Translations under genes and position numbers: made by a program | NCBI GenBank assembly: GCA_002695005.1 | Contig: NZNT01000011.1 | Span: forward strand, 1 to 64,000 | Source: Maritimibacter sp. | GTDB lineage: Bacteria; Pseudomonadota; Alphaproteobacteria; Rhodobacterales; Rhodobacteraceae | Reading direction: 5' to 3' | DNA: 64,000 nucleotides | Notes under the pieces: model-generated | The model's input: only the letters and a program-made list of their open reading frames with translations | Database searches by the model: none | Told to the model about the DNA's origin: nothing | Shown here: positions 54,902-63,411 of the stretch, in pieces | Position numbering within the stretch: the first letter of the stretch is position 1 | Layout: each line of letters opens with the position of its first letter

Positions 54902-55261
54902 TCACCCGATGAACGTCTTGTACTCCGCCTCGTCCATGTAGTCGTCCATCTGCGACGGCTCGGCCGGGCGCAGTTTGAAGAACCAGGCCTCGCCCTCGGG
55001 GTCGTCGTTGACCTTGGCGGGCTCTGCCACGATGGCCTCGTTCACCTCGACGATCTCGCCGTCGATGGGGGCGAGGATGTCGGAGGCGGCCTTGACGCTC
55101 TCGATCACCACGACCTCATCGTCCTTGGTCACCTCATCACCCACGTCGGGCAGCTCGACGAAGACGATGTCGCCCAGTTGCTCGGCGGCATGTGCGGTGA
55201 TGCCGACAGTGACGATGCCGTCGTCCTCGTCCAGCCATTCGTGTTCTTCGGTGAATTTCAT
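54902..55261 (-). CDS. gcvH: Glycine cleavage system H protein
   Basis: A 119-residue lipoyl protein that shuttles the aminomethyl group. The lipoylated Lys is in [12 protein letters not shown]-terminal FTEEHEWL and WFFKLRPAE tail are canonical. It follows gcvT by 15 bp. Confidence 0.97.
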   Translation of the reverse strand: MKFTEEHEWLDEDDGIVTVGITAHAAEQLGDIVFVELPDVGDEVTKDDEVVVIESVKAASDILAPIDGEIVEVNEAIVAEPAKVNDDPEGEAWFFKLRPAEPSQMDDYMDEAEYKTFIG

Positions 55262-55276
55262 TCGGGTCTCCTGTGG

Positions 55277-56371
55277 TCAGCGTTTGTAGGTGGCAGGGCG
55301 GAAAGGGAGCGGCGTCACGGTCGCGGGGAGCCGTTTGCCGCGCACCTCGCCGAAAACGGTGGTGCCGGGGGCGGCGAGGTCGGCGGGCAGGTAGCCCATC
55401 GACATCGGACGCTCGATCGAGGGGCCAAAGGCGCCGGAGGTAATGGTGCCGATCGGGTCGGCGGCGTCCGCTGAGGCGAAAAGGTTGGTGCCCGCCCGCA
55501 TCGGGGCGCGGCCCTCGGGCAAGAGGCCCACGCGTTTGCGGGGCGCGCCGTTGGTGATCTGGTCGAGTATGACGGCGGCGCCCGGGAAGTCGGTGCGTTC
55601 GGTTCGGCGGGACTTCTGGATCGCCCAGTTGAGGTCGGCTTCGACTGGAGTCGTGGTGCTGTCGATGTCGGAGCCATACAGGCACAGACCTGCCTCCAGC
55701 CGGAGCGAGTCCCGCGCGCCGAGGCCGATAGGCGCGACGTCTTCCATCGCCAGAAGGGCGCGGGCGAAGCCGTCGGCGTTGGCCGTCGGCACGCTGATCT
55801 CGAACCCGTCCTCGCCGGTGTAGCCCGAGCGCGAGATCCAAAGGACGCCGTGAACGGTCGGGATCACGGCCACGTCCATGAAGCGCATCTGGGCGACCGG
55901 AGGCGCGATTTGTGCAAGGTAACTCGCGGCTTTCGGCCCCTGAAGGGCCAGCAAGGCGCGATCCGTGACAGGCTCAACCGCATTGCCGAGATGGGCGCGC
56001 AGATGCGCGATGTCCTGATCCGCCATCGCGGCGTTCACGACGAGGAACAGGTGGTCGCCCCGGTTCGCGATCATCAGGTCATCGAGGATGCCGCCCGTGT
56101 CGTCGGTGAACAGGCCGTATCGCTGGCGGCCTTCGGCGAGGCCCGCCACGTCGACCGGCACCAGCGCTTCGAGCGCCTTGGGCGGACACCGCAGGATCAC
56201 CTGTCCCATGTGGCTCACGTCAAAAAGGCCGGCGGCGGCGCGGGTGTGAAGATGCTCCTTCATCACGCCCATCGGGTATTGTACCGGCAGTTCCCACCCG
56301 GCGAAGGGCACTATCTTGCCGCCCAGTTCAAGGTGCAGATCGTAAAGCCCCGTGCGTTTCAGTTCGCTCAT
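55277..56371 (-). CDS. gcvT: Aminomethyltransferase, T protein
   Basis: A 364-residue folate-dependent enzyme: [40 protein letters not shown], and C-terminal barrel with [16 protein letters not shown]. First gene after a tandem glycine riboswitch. Confidence 0.96.
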   Translation of the reverse strand: MSELKRTGLYDLHLELGGKIVPFAGWELPVQYPMGVMKEHLHTRAAAGLFDVSHMGQVILRCPPKALEALVPVDVAGLAEGRQRYGLFTDDTGGILDDLMIANRGDHLFLVVNAAMADQDIAHLRAHLGNAVEPVTDRALLALQGPKAASYLAQIAPPVAQMRFMDVAVIPTVHGVLWISRSGYTGEDGFEISVPTANADGFARALLAMEDVAPIGLGARDSLRLEAGLCLYGSDIDSTTTPVEADLNWAIQKSRRTERTDFPGAAVILDQITNGAPRKRVGLLPEGRAPMRAGTNLFASADAADPIGTITSGAFGPSIERPMSMGYLPADLAAPGTTVFGEVRGKRLPATVTPLPFRPATYKR

Positions 56372-56430
56372 CCGGCATTTCCCTCACCGGGGTGACGCGC
56401 CCGGCATCGCGGGGCCATGCTGGCCCGCCC

Positions 56431-56580
56431 GATGCCCCCTCTGTCCTTTCGCCTGAGATCGTTATCCCTTCGGCGGGCGCGATGCGCCACTCTCCAGAGT
56501 GCTGACCCGCGCGGTCCTTTTGCCTGAGAGGTTCCGGGGCGGTTGCTCCTTCGGCACTGGCTTTCGCCAGATTCTCCCTA
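56431..56580 (-). promoter_or_regulatory. Tandem glycine riboswitch upstream of gcvT
   Basis: On the minus strand two glycine aptamers are visible in order: GGGAGAATCTGG...GCCGAAGGAGCAA...CTCAGGCAAAAGGACCG, then CTCTGGAGAG...GCCGAAGGGATAA...CTCAGGCGAAAGGACAGAG. These GCCGAAGG and AGGCAAAAGGAC blocks are diagnostic. Glycine binding turns on the cleavage operon. Confidence 0.95.
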
Positions 56581-56661
56581 CGCGTTTGGGGGGAGGTTAT
56601 CGGGGCGCCCCGGCGCGCACAAGGCTTGCCTTTCGGGGGCCGGGCGCAAAGATATGGGCCC

Positions 56662-57228
56662 ATGTCTGACCCGTTCTTCTTCGGCTATGGTTCGCTCGTC
56701 AACCGGCGCACTCATGCCTACCCAGAGGCCCATCCCGCCCGCGTGACGGGCTGGCGGCGGGCGTGGCGGCGCTCGCCCCGCACGAACCGCTGCCTGCTCT
56801 CCGCCGTGCCCGCGCCCGACGACTATATCGACGGGTTGATCGCGTCGGTGCCCGGTGCGGACTGGGCGGCGCTGGACGCGCGGGAAGGGGCTTATGCACG
56901 CCACGACGCGAGCCGGACGGTGACCCACCCGGTCGGGCGCAACCTGGACATCGCGATCTATGCCGTGGACCTCGACGCCTTTCCTGTGCCCGGCGACGAC
57001 CACCCGGTGCTGCTGTCCTATCTCGACGTGGTGGTGCAGGGGTTTCATGCGGAGTTCGGGCAGGCGGGCGTGGATCATTTCTTCGACACGACCGAGGGCT
57101 GGCACGCCCCGGTCCTCGACGACCGGTCGGCCCCCGTCTATCCGCGTCACCAGCAGCTGGTGGAGGAGGAGACGGCGCTGGTGGACGCAGGTCTTGCCCG
57201 GATCGGGGCGCGGATCATCGGGCTTTAG
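56662..57228 (+). CDS. Gamma-glutamylcyclotransferase-like protein
   Basis: A 188-residue protein beginning MSDPFFFGYGSLVNRRTH, the substrate-binding YGSL motif of the GGCT/ChaC fold, with a candidate catalytic Glu in LDAREGAYAR. Substrate may be gamma-glutamyl peptides; not determined. It diverges from the riboswitch. Confidence 0.8.
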   Translation: MSDPFFFGYGSLVNRRTHAYPEAHPARVTGWRRAWRRSPRTNRCLLSAVPAPDDYIDGLIASVPGADWAALDAREGAYARHDASRTVTHPVGRNLDIAIYAVDLDAFPVPGDDHPVLLSYLDVVVQGFHAEFGQAGVDHFFDTTEGWHAPVLDDRSAPVYPRHQQLVEEETALVDAGLARIGARIIGL

Positions 57229-57354
57229 GCACCGCATTTCACAAAACGGAATCATCGCGCAGCTAACGTGAACCTGTCCGCGATTCCCGGCCCGTCCCTG
57301 GGCTCAGCAGCGGGCAGCGCGCCTGTCCCTGACCCTTTCCGCGCGCGTCCTACT

Positions 57355-57386
57355 GCGCCCCCGGTCCCCGCCGGGGGCGCTTCTTT
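57355..57386 (+). terminator. Rho-independent terminator
   Basis: GCGCCCCCGG (57355-57364), loop TCCCCG, CCGGGGGCGC (57371-57380), then TTCTTT. It lies 127 bp after the cyclotransferase gene, so the gap could hold a small RNA. Confidence 0.85.
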
Positions 57387-57449
57387 GGGGGCTGTGCTGG
57401 ACCTTCGGCAAGCGCCGGCCTAGGGTCGCGCGCGATCACGGAGGACAGC

Positions 57450-58310
57450 ATGGCAACGGGCACCAATCTGCACACTTATTTCGAGGGCACATGGCACGCG
57501 GGCGACGTGCCGGTGATGAAGGCGGGCGACCACGGCGCGTGGCTTGGCACGACGGTGTTCGATGGTGCGCGCTATGTCGACGGGATGGCCCCCGACCTCG
57601 ACAAACATCTTGCGCGGGTCAACGCCTCTGCCGAGGCGCTGATGATCAAGCCGACGGTCGGCGTGGACGAGATGATGGAGATCGTGCGTGAGGGGCTTGC
57701 GTTGTATCCCAAGGACGCCGCCGTCTATATCCGCCCGATGTACTGGGGGATCGAGGGTGGCTACCTTGGCATCCTGCCTGAGCAAACGGCGACGGGGTTC
57801 GCGGTGGCGCTTGAGGAAATCCCGATGGCGGCCCCGGATGCGGCGATGACGCTGACGACGACGCGGTTTCGCCGCCCGGTGATTGAAGACGCTGTCGTCA
57901 ACGCCAAGGCCGGGTGCCTGTATCCGAACAACGCGCGGATGCTCGCCGAGGCGCGGGCCAAGGGCTACACCAATGCGCTGGTGGCCGACGCGCTGGGCAA
58001 CGTGGCCGAAACAGCCTCCGCCAACGTGTTCATGGTGCGCGATGGCGAGGTCTTCACGCCGGTGGCGAACGGCACCTTCCTGTCGGGCATCACCCGGGCG
58101 CGTCACATCGAGAACCTGCGCGCCGACGGCGTGGCGGTGCACGAGACGGTTCTGACCTTCGATGACTTCCGCGCGGCGGACGAGGTGTTCTTGTCGGGCA
58201 ACCTCAACAAGGTGACGCCGGTGACGGAATTCGACGGCACGATGTATCAGGTCGGCCCCGTAACGCGGCGCGCGCGCGCGTTGTACTGGGACTGGGCCGC
58301 GAGCCTTTAA
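57450..58310 (+). CDS. Class IV aminotransferase (branched-chain type)
   Basis: A 286-residue PLP fold-type IV enzyme: GTTVFDGARYV, DAVVNAKAGCLYPNNARMLAEARAKGY with the PLP Lys, NVAETASANVFMVRDG, and GITRARHIE. Lacking other signatures, it may be a BCAT or a related D-amino or omega-aminotransferase; the ilv pathway is not nearby. Confidence 0.85.
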   Translation: MATGTNLHTYFEGTWHAGDVPVMKAGDHGAWLGTTVFDGARYVDGMAPDLDKHLARVNASAEALMIKPTVGVDEMMEIVREGLALYPKDAAVYIRPMYWGIEGGYLGILPEQTATGFAVALEEIPMAAPDAAMTLTTTRFRRPVIEDAVVNAKAGCLYPNNARMLAEARAKGYTNALVADALGNVAETASANVFMVRDGEVFTPVANGTFLSGITRARHIENLRADGVAVHETVLTFDDFRAADEVFLSGNLNKVTPVTEFDGTMYQVGPVTRRARALYWDWAASL

Positions 58311-58321
58311 CCGGTTTCTGA

Positions 58322-58453
58322 GGGAGCGGGCTGGCGCCCGCGCAGGTCTTGCGCCGCCCCGGCTGCGCCGGGTCGCCGCGGTGGCAACGCGCCCTTGGCG
58401 CGTCCGGAGGGCCAGCCCTCCGGACCTCCCGAAGTATTTGCGGAACGAAGAAG
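58322..58453 (+). repeat. Module X joined to a GAAGTATTT-type tail
   Basis: GAGCGGGCTGGCGCCCGCGC and TTGCGCCGCCCC as in the 23.6 and 51.7 kb loci, then GTCCGGAGGG-CCAG-CCCTCCGGAC (58402-58425) and CTCCCGAAGTATTTGCGGAACGAAGAAGG split at the tail. The combination shows the modules are interchangeable. Confidence 0.78.
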
Positions 58454-58510
58454 GACGTTGATCGGCTGCGGGCGGTGCGCCATGATCCGGGCGTTCGAGG
58501 GGAGTGAACC

Positions 58511-58966
58511 ATGCGCAAGTTTCTGGTCGTCCTGGACGACAGCCGAGAATGCCTGAACGCCATGCGGTTCGCCGCCATGCGGGCGGCCAATACCGGTGGC
58601 GGGGTCGAGATCCTGTCGATCATCCCGCCCGAGGAGTTCAATCACTGGCTCGGCGTCGGGGCGGTCATGCGCGAAGAGGCGCGGGAGCGGATCGAGGCCC
58701 ATTACGAGGTCTTCGCCAAGTGGATGCGCGACAAGCAGGGGGTGGACCCGGAGCTTGTCATCCGGGAGGGCGAGGCGGTCGAGGAGCTGTTGGCGCAGGT
58801 GCGGGAAGATCCTGAAGTGGGGGTCGTCGTCCTTGGTGCGGGATCGGGCAAGAAAGGTCCCGGGCCGCTTGTCACCGCGCTCACGCGCACGGCGGCGGGG
58901 CTGCCCGTGCCCCTGACCATCGTGCCGGGCGAGATGTCCAAGGAGCGGCTCGAGAGCATCACCTGA
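58511..58966 (+). CDS. Universal stress protein family
   Basis: A 151-residue UspA-like protein: MRKFLVVLDDSRECLNAMRFA and late VVVLGAGSGKKGPGPLVTALTR, the ATP-binding GxxGxxxxGPxxT region in altered form. Role likely stress adaptation. Confidence 0.86.
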   Translation: MRKFLVVLDDSRECLNAMRFAAMRAANTGGGVEILSIIPPEEFNHWLGVGAVMREEARERIEAHYEVFAKWMRDKQGVDPELVIREGEAVEELLAQVREDPEVGVVVLGAGSGKKGPGPLVTALTRTAAGLPVPLTIVPGEMSKERLESIT

Positions 58967-58976
58967 GACGGAGGCT

Positions 58977-59867
58977 TCAGCCGCGCAGTGGCGGGCGGAC
59001 CACGACTTGCCGCCCGCGTCGGAGCGCGATGGCATTGGAGACGGCCAGCGTGCCGATCACGATTGCGCCGCCGACCAGCGCCCATTTACCCGGGTCTTCG
59101 CCCACGACCACCCAGGCCAGCAGCGGCGCAAATACGCTTTCCACGAGCAGGAGCAGCGCCACCTCGGCCGACGGCAGGTAGCGCGGGCCGATGGCGAGGA
59201 GGGCGGTGGAGAGGACGATGAAGAACCCGCCGTGCAGCGCGACCCAGATCCAGTCACCCGCGGGGACGGACAGCGGGGCGGCGAAGGGAAACAGGACAAG
59301 CGCGGCACCCAGCATCCCCGGTGCGATGGCTGGTACCATCGAGACCGGGCGCAGGCTGCGTGCAATCGTCAGACCGATAGAAAAGACGCAGACGAGACCC
59401 ATCGCGATCAGGTCGCCCTTGAGCGAGGCGCCCTCGGTCTCGCCCGATCCGTAGGCGATGATCGCGATGCCCACCGGCACCACCGCCATCGTGATGGCCA
59501 TGCGCCGCGTGATCCGCTCGCCCAGGAAGACGCGCGACAGGAGTGCCGAGACCAGCGGGGTGGCGGCGAGGATGAACACCACGTTCGCGATGGAGGTATT
59601 CGCCACCGCGATCACGAAGAGCGAGCCGGAAATGCCGCTTGTCGCCGCATAGATCCAGACGCGCCAGCCGGGGGCGAAGGTGTCGCGGAAAACCTTGGGC
59701 CCGCGCCACAGGAGCAGGCCCAGCCCGGTCACGCTACCCGTCAGCAGGGCCTTCCAGAAGGCGACGGTCATGCCGTCGGTTTCGATTAATCTGACCATCA
59801 GACTGTCGGGGAGGATGAAAAGCACACCCAGAAATGTTATGGTCAAACCCTTGAGATGATCCGTCAT
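58977..59867 (-). CDS. EamA/DMT family permease
   Basis: A 296-residue ten-helix transporter of the drug/metabolite superfamily, with two EamA repeats (LRPVSMVPAIAP begins the second half; ALVGGAIVIGTLAVSNA ends it). Substrate unknown. Divergent from the NfuA-like gene. Confidence 0.85.
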   Translation of the reverse strand: MTDHLKGLTITFLGVLFILPDSLMVRLIETDGMTVAFWKALLTGSVTGLGLLLWRGPKVFRDTFAPGWRVWIYAATSGISGSLFVIAVANTSIANVVFILAATPLVSALLSRVFLGERITRRMAITMAVVPVGIAIIAYGSGETEGASLKGDLIAMGLVCVFSIGLTIARSLRPVSMVPAIAPGMLGAALVLFPFAAPLSVPAGDWIWVALHGGFFIVLSTALLAIGPRYLPSAEVALLLLVESVFAPLLAWVVVGEDPGKWALVGGAIVIGTLAVSNAIALRRGRQVVVRPPLRG

Positions 59868-59917
59868 GCCCCCACAAAACGCGAAATCACGCGAAAGGGA
59901 AGTCGAAACCGGCCGGG

Positions 59918-59946
59918 TTGACTTGGAACCATTCCAAGCACATATC
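59918..59946 (+). promoter_or_regulatory. nfuA-like promoter with ICE/Irr-like dyad
   Basis: TTGACT (59918-59923), 17-bp spacer, CATATC (59941-59946). The spacer contains CTTGGAA-CCA-TTCCAAG (59922-59938), a perfect 7-bp dyad with 3-bp gap. It fits the general Irr/ICE form TTxGAA-N3-TTCxAA. Binding here would block RNA polymerase. Confidence 0.5.
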
Positions 59947-59972
59947 CAATCCCGACAGAAAAGGTGCACAAA

Positions 59973-60533
59973 ATGTTCATTCAGACCGAATCCACGCCGA
60001 ATCCGGCGACGCTCAAATTCCTGCCCGGGCAGACGGTTCTGGAGGCCGGGACGGCCGATTTTCCGAATGCCGAGACGGCGTCGAAATCTCCGCTCGCGCA
60101 GCGGGTCTTCGCCGTGGACGGCGTGACCGGCGTGTTCTTCGGAACGGACTTCGTCACCGTCACGAAGGCGGACGGGGTCGACTGGGACCACATGAAGCCC
60201 GCGCTTCTGGGCGCGATCATGGAGCATTACCAGTCCGGCGCGCCGGTCATGGGCGATGCGCCCGCGCAGGCGGCGCATGCCGAGCATGACGGGCCGGATG
60301 GCGAGATCGTGGGCCAGATCAAGGATCTTCTCGATACCCGCGTTCGCCCTGCCGTGGCGCAGGACGGGGGCGATATCACGTTCCACGGGTTCGAGCGTGG
60401 GGTGGTCTACCTCCACATGCAGGGCGCTTGTGCCGGTTGCCCCTCTTCGACGCTGACGCTGAAGATGGGGATCGAGAACCTGCTCAAGCACTACATCCCG
60501 GAAGTGACCGAGGTGCGGCCCGTTGGGGTCTGA
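59973..60533 (+). CDS. NfuA-like Fe-S cluster scaffold/carrier
   Basis: A 186-residue protein: N-terminal Nfu_N domain (MFIQTESTPNPATLKFLPG), C-terminal NifU domain with the cluster motif GACAGCPSSTLTLKMGIE. It delivers 4Fe-4S clusters. ATG 59973 has AAAGG 8 nt upstream. tsaB overlaps its end. Confidence 0.93.
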   Translation: MFIQTESTPNPATLKFLPGQTVLEAGTADFPNAETASKSPLAQRVFAVDGVTGVFFGTDFVTVTKADGVDWDHMKPALLGAIMEHYQSGAPVMGDAPAQAAHAEHDGPDGEIVGQIKDLLDTRVRPAVAQDGGDITFHGFERGVVYLHMQGACAGCPSSTLTLKMGIENLLKHYIPEVTEVRPVGV

Positions 60534-61125
60534 CCCCACACTTCTGGCTTTCGACACATCGGCCGCGCATTGCGCGGCCGCTTTGCTGTCCGGTGGCCGG
60601 ATCGTCGACACACGGGTCGAGGAGATGGGGCGCGGGCAGGCGGAGCGGTTGATGCCGCTTCTGGAAGAGGTGCTGGCGGATGCCGGGCTTGGCTGGCGCG
60701 ACCTCGACGCGGTCGCGGTCGGCGTGGGGCCGGGGAACTTCACGGGTATCCGCATTTCGGTCGCGGCGGCGCGGGGCCTTGCGCTGGGGCTCGCACGGCC
60801 TGCCGTGGGCGTCTCCACGCTTGAAGCGCAGGCCTTCGGTCAGGCGCTGCCGGTTCGGGCGGTCGCGGATGCGCGGCGCGGGATGGTTTATGTGCAGACG
60901 TTCGGTGATGGCGGGGATGCGCCGCGGATCGTGGACGCGGGCGAGGTCGGGACCGATCTTCCGGTCGCCGGCGCGTTGCCGCCTGCCGAGCTTGTGCAGA
61001 CCATTGGGCGTATCGCACAGGGCCGACTGGCGCAGGGCGGGACGATCAACCGACCCGCCCCGCTTTACATACGCAGCGCGGATGCAGCACCCGCAAGCGA
61101 TCAGCCGCCGGTCATCCTGCCGTGA
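60523..61125 (+). CDS. tsaB: tRNA threonylcarbamoyladenosine factor TsaB
   Basis: A 200-residue ASKHA protein required with TsaD/TsaE for t6A37. Motifs: LLAFDTSAAHCAAAL and VGVGPGNFTGIRISVAAARGLA split by the hinge. TTG 60523 overlaps the preceding gene by 11 bp. rimI follows, a frequent pair. Confidence 0.9.
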   Translation: MGSDPTLLAFDTSAAHCAAALLSGGRIVDTRVEEMGRGQAERLMPLLEEVLADAGLGWRDLDAVAVGVGPGNFTGIRISVAAARGLALGLARPAVGVSTLEAQAFGQALPVRAVADARRGMVYVQTFGDGGDAPRIVDAGEVGTDLPVAGALPPAELVQTIGRIAQGRLAQGGTINRPAPLYIRSADAAPASDQPPVILP

Positions 61126-61535
61126 CACCTGAGCGCATGGGCGAGGTTTATGCGGCCGCGTTCCCCAAGGGCCGCGCCTGGTCGCCGCTGGAACTCGCCG
61201 AGCTGATTGGCGGGCCGGGAGGCTTCGAGGTCAGCGTCGATGCGGGCTTCGCCATCGGGCGCGCGATTGCCGGTGAGGCGGAGCTCATCACCATCGCTGT
61301 CGACCCGGCCCGGCAGGGGCGCGGTGCCGGGCGTGTGCTGCTCGCCGCGTTCGAGGACACGGCGCGCAGGCGCGGGGCGGTCTCCGCATTTCTCGAAGTT
61401 GCCGCAGACAATGCCGCGGGCCTCGCGCTTTACCGGTCCGCGGGCTGGCAGGAGAGTGGGTGCCGCCGGGGCTACTATCCGCGCACGGGGGCTGATCCCG
61501 TAGATGCGATCTTGATGACCAAGCCGCTGGGGTGA
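61122..61535 (+). CDS. rimI: Ribosomal S18-alanine N-acetyltransferase-like GNAT
   Basis: A 137-residue GNAT protein; ITIAVDPARQGRGAGRVLLAA is the acetyl-CoA loop and LEVAADNAAGLALYRSAGW matches RimI. GTG 61122 overlaps the tsaB stop, which supports RimI over other GNATs. Confidence 0.83.
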   Translation: MTPERMGEVYAAAFPKGRAWSPLELAELIGGPGGFEVSVDAGFAIGRAIAGEAELITIAVDPARQGRGAGRVLLAAFEDTARRRGAVSAFLEVAADNAAGLALYRSAGWQESGCRRGYYPRTGADPVDAILMTKPLG

Positions 61536-61631
61536 GCGTTTCCCGAACGGCAGGCAGCGATTTCGCGGGGCCGTGGCTCTGGACGCTCCCGCGCTCCGGG
61601 GCCTAGGGTGGCGAAAACGACGAGGTTTCCC

Positions 61632-62435
61632 ATGTCCGACGCTGCCACGCTTGCCCAGTTCATCCGCGACCAGGCCGGGGAGGCGCCCGTGGAAATGGGG
61701 CTGATCCTTGGTTCCGGCCTCGGTCACCTTGCCGACGCTGTCGAGGGCACCGCGATTCCCTATGCCGATCTTGACGGGTTCCCGACGCCGGGGGTGTCCG
61801 GTCACAACCCCAAGCTCGTCGTCGGTGACCTGCTTGGCACGCGGGTCGCGATTTTCGGGGCGCGGGCGCATTACTATGAACATGGCGACGCGGGCGCGAT
61901 GCGCCTGCCGCTCGAGGTGCTGAAGGCGCTGGGCGCGAACCGGCTGCTCTTGACCAATGCCGCCGGATCGGTGCGGGCGGATACGCCGCCGGGCGAGTTG
62001 ATGATCCTGTCGGACCACATCAACTTTGCCGGGGCGAACCCGCTTGTCGGCGAGGCGACGGATGCGCGGTTCGTGCCGCTGGGCGATGCCTACAATGCCG
62101 AGATGCGCGCAGCCCTCCACGATGCAGCCGTTGCCGAGAACATTCGCCTGAACGAGGGCACCTATGCCTGGTTCTCCGGCCCGTCCTTCGAGACGCCCGC
62201 CGAGATCCGGGCCATCCGCACACTGGGCGGCGATGCGGTGGGGATGTCCACGGTGCCGGAAGTGATCCTCGCCCGGTTCTTCGGTCTGGAGGTCGCGGCC
62301 ATTTCGGCGATCACCAACATGGCCGAGGGGATGTCGGACGAAAAGCTCTCTCACGCCCATACCAAGAAAATGGCCGTGGCCGGTGCCGAGAAGCTGGAGC
62401 GGCTGATCCGTCGTTATCTGAGCGACAACGGCTGA
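61632..62435 (+). CDS. Purine-nucleoside phosphorylase
   Basis: A 267-residue trimeric-type PNP: LGSGLGHLADAVEG, RAHYYEHG, LLLTNAAGS, and FSGPSFETPAEIRAIRTLGGDAVGMST split. It phosphorolyses inosine/guanosine. GAGG lies before ATG 61632. With guanine deaminase it fits purine salvage. Confidence 0.92.
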   Translation: MSDAATLAQFIRDQAGEAPVEMGLILGSGLGHLADAVEGTAIPYADLDGFPTPGVSGHNPKLVVGDLLGTRVAIFGARAHYYEHGDAGAMRLPLEVLKALGANRLLLTNAAGSVRADTPPGELMILSDHINFAGANPLVGEATDARFVPLGDAYNAEMRAALHDAAVAENIRLNEGTYAWFSGPSFETPAEIRAIRTLGGDAVGMSTVPEVILARFFGLEVAAISAITNMAEGMSDEKLSHAHTKKMAVAGAEKLERLIRRYLSDNG

Positions 62436-62499
62436 AAGTTTACCGCAGGCTGGATGCCACTGACTGGACAAAACTGCGCCCGTGTCGCAGGAGTGATCC

Positions 62500-63408
62500 A
62501 TGCAGATCTACCTTCCGATCGCCGAGGTTTCGGTCAACGCTTTCCTGCTTTTCGGGCTGGGTGGCATTGTCGGGATCCTGTCGGGCATGTTCGGGGTCGG
62601 TGGCGGGTTCCTGATGACCCCGCTTTTGTTCATGATCGGCATCCCCCCGGCGGTCGCAGTGGCGACGGGCACGAACCAGATCGTCGCATCCTCGATCTCC
62701 GGCGTTCTCGCGCATCTGAAGCGAAAGACCGTGGACCTCAAGATGGGTCTGGTGCTGCTTAGTGGCGGTCTGGTCGGCGCCGGTCTGGGCGTTCAGCTTT
62801 TTGCCTATCTCCGCTCCATCGGGCAGGTCGATTTGCTGGTCACGCTGTCTTACGTCGTGTTCCTCGGGATTATCGGGTTCCTGATGCTCGTGGAAAGCGT
62901 GCGCGCGCTGCTCAGGTCGCGGCGGATGGCGGCACCGAAGCGGCGCAAGCATAACTGGGTCCACGCGCTGCCGTTCAAGACGAAGTTCCGCACCTCGGGC
63001 CTTTATATCTCGGCGATCCCGCCGATCCTCGTGGGCTTTTCCGTGGGTGTTCTGGCCGCGATCATGGGCGTCGGGGGCGGCTTCATCATGGTGCCCGCGA
63101 TGATCTATATCCTCGGGATGCCGACGAAGGTGGTTGTGGGCACGTCGCTTTTCCAGATCATCTTCGTCGCCGCCTTCACGACGCTCATGCATGCCTGGGA
63201 GAACCACACGGTCGATCTTGGCCTTGCCGTGCTGCTTATCGTCGGGGGCGTGATCGGGGCGCAGGTCGGCGCACGGATCGGGCTGCGGATCAAGGCGGAG
63301 CAGACGCGCATCCTGCTGGCGCTGCTGGTCGTCGGGGTCTGTCTGAACCTCGCGATGGACCTGCTGCTCGAGCCGGACGAGCTTTATTCCATCGGGCGGG
63401 AGGGCTGA
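62500..63408 (+). CDS. TSUP (TauE/SafE) family permease
   Basis: A 302-residue membrane protein with two homologous halves, each opening with GVGGGF (GMFGVGGGFLMTPLLF; GVGGGFIMVPAMIY). The family exports sulfur compounds or organic anions. Its stop is 3 nt before the next start. Confidence 0.9.
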   Translation: MQIYLPIAEVSVNAFLLFGLGGIVGILSGMFGVGGGFLMTPLLFMIGIPPAVAVATGTNQIVASSISGVLAHLKRKTVDLKMGLVLLSGGLVGAGLGVQLFAYLRSIGQVDLLVTLSYVVFLGIIGFLMLVESVRALLRSRRMAAPKRRKHNWVHALPFKTKFRTSGLYISAIPPILVGFSVGVLAAIMGVGGGFIMVPAMIYILGMPTKVVVGTSLFQIIFVAAFTTLMHAWENHTVDLGLAVLLIVGGVIGAQVGARIGLRIKAEQTRILLALLVVGVCLNLAMDLLLEPDELYSIGREG

Positions 63409-63411
63409 GTG

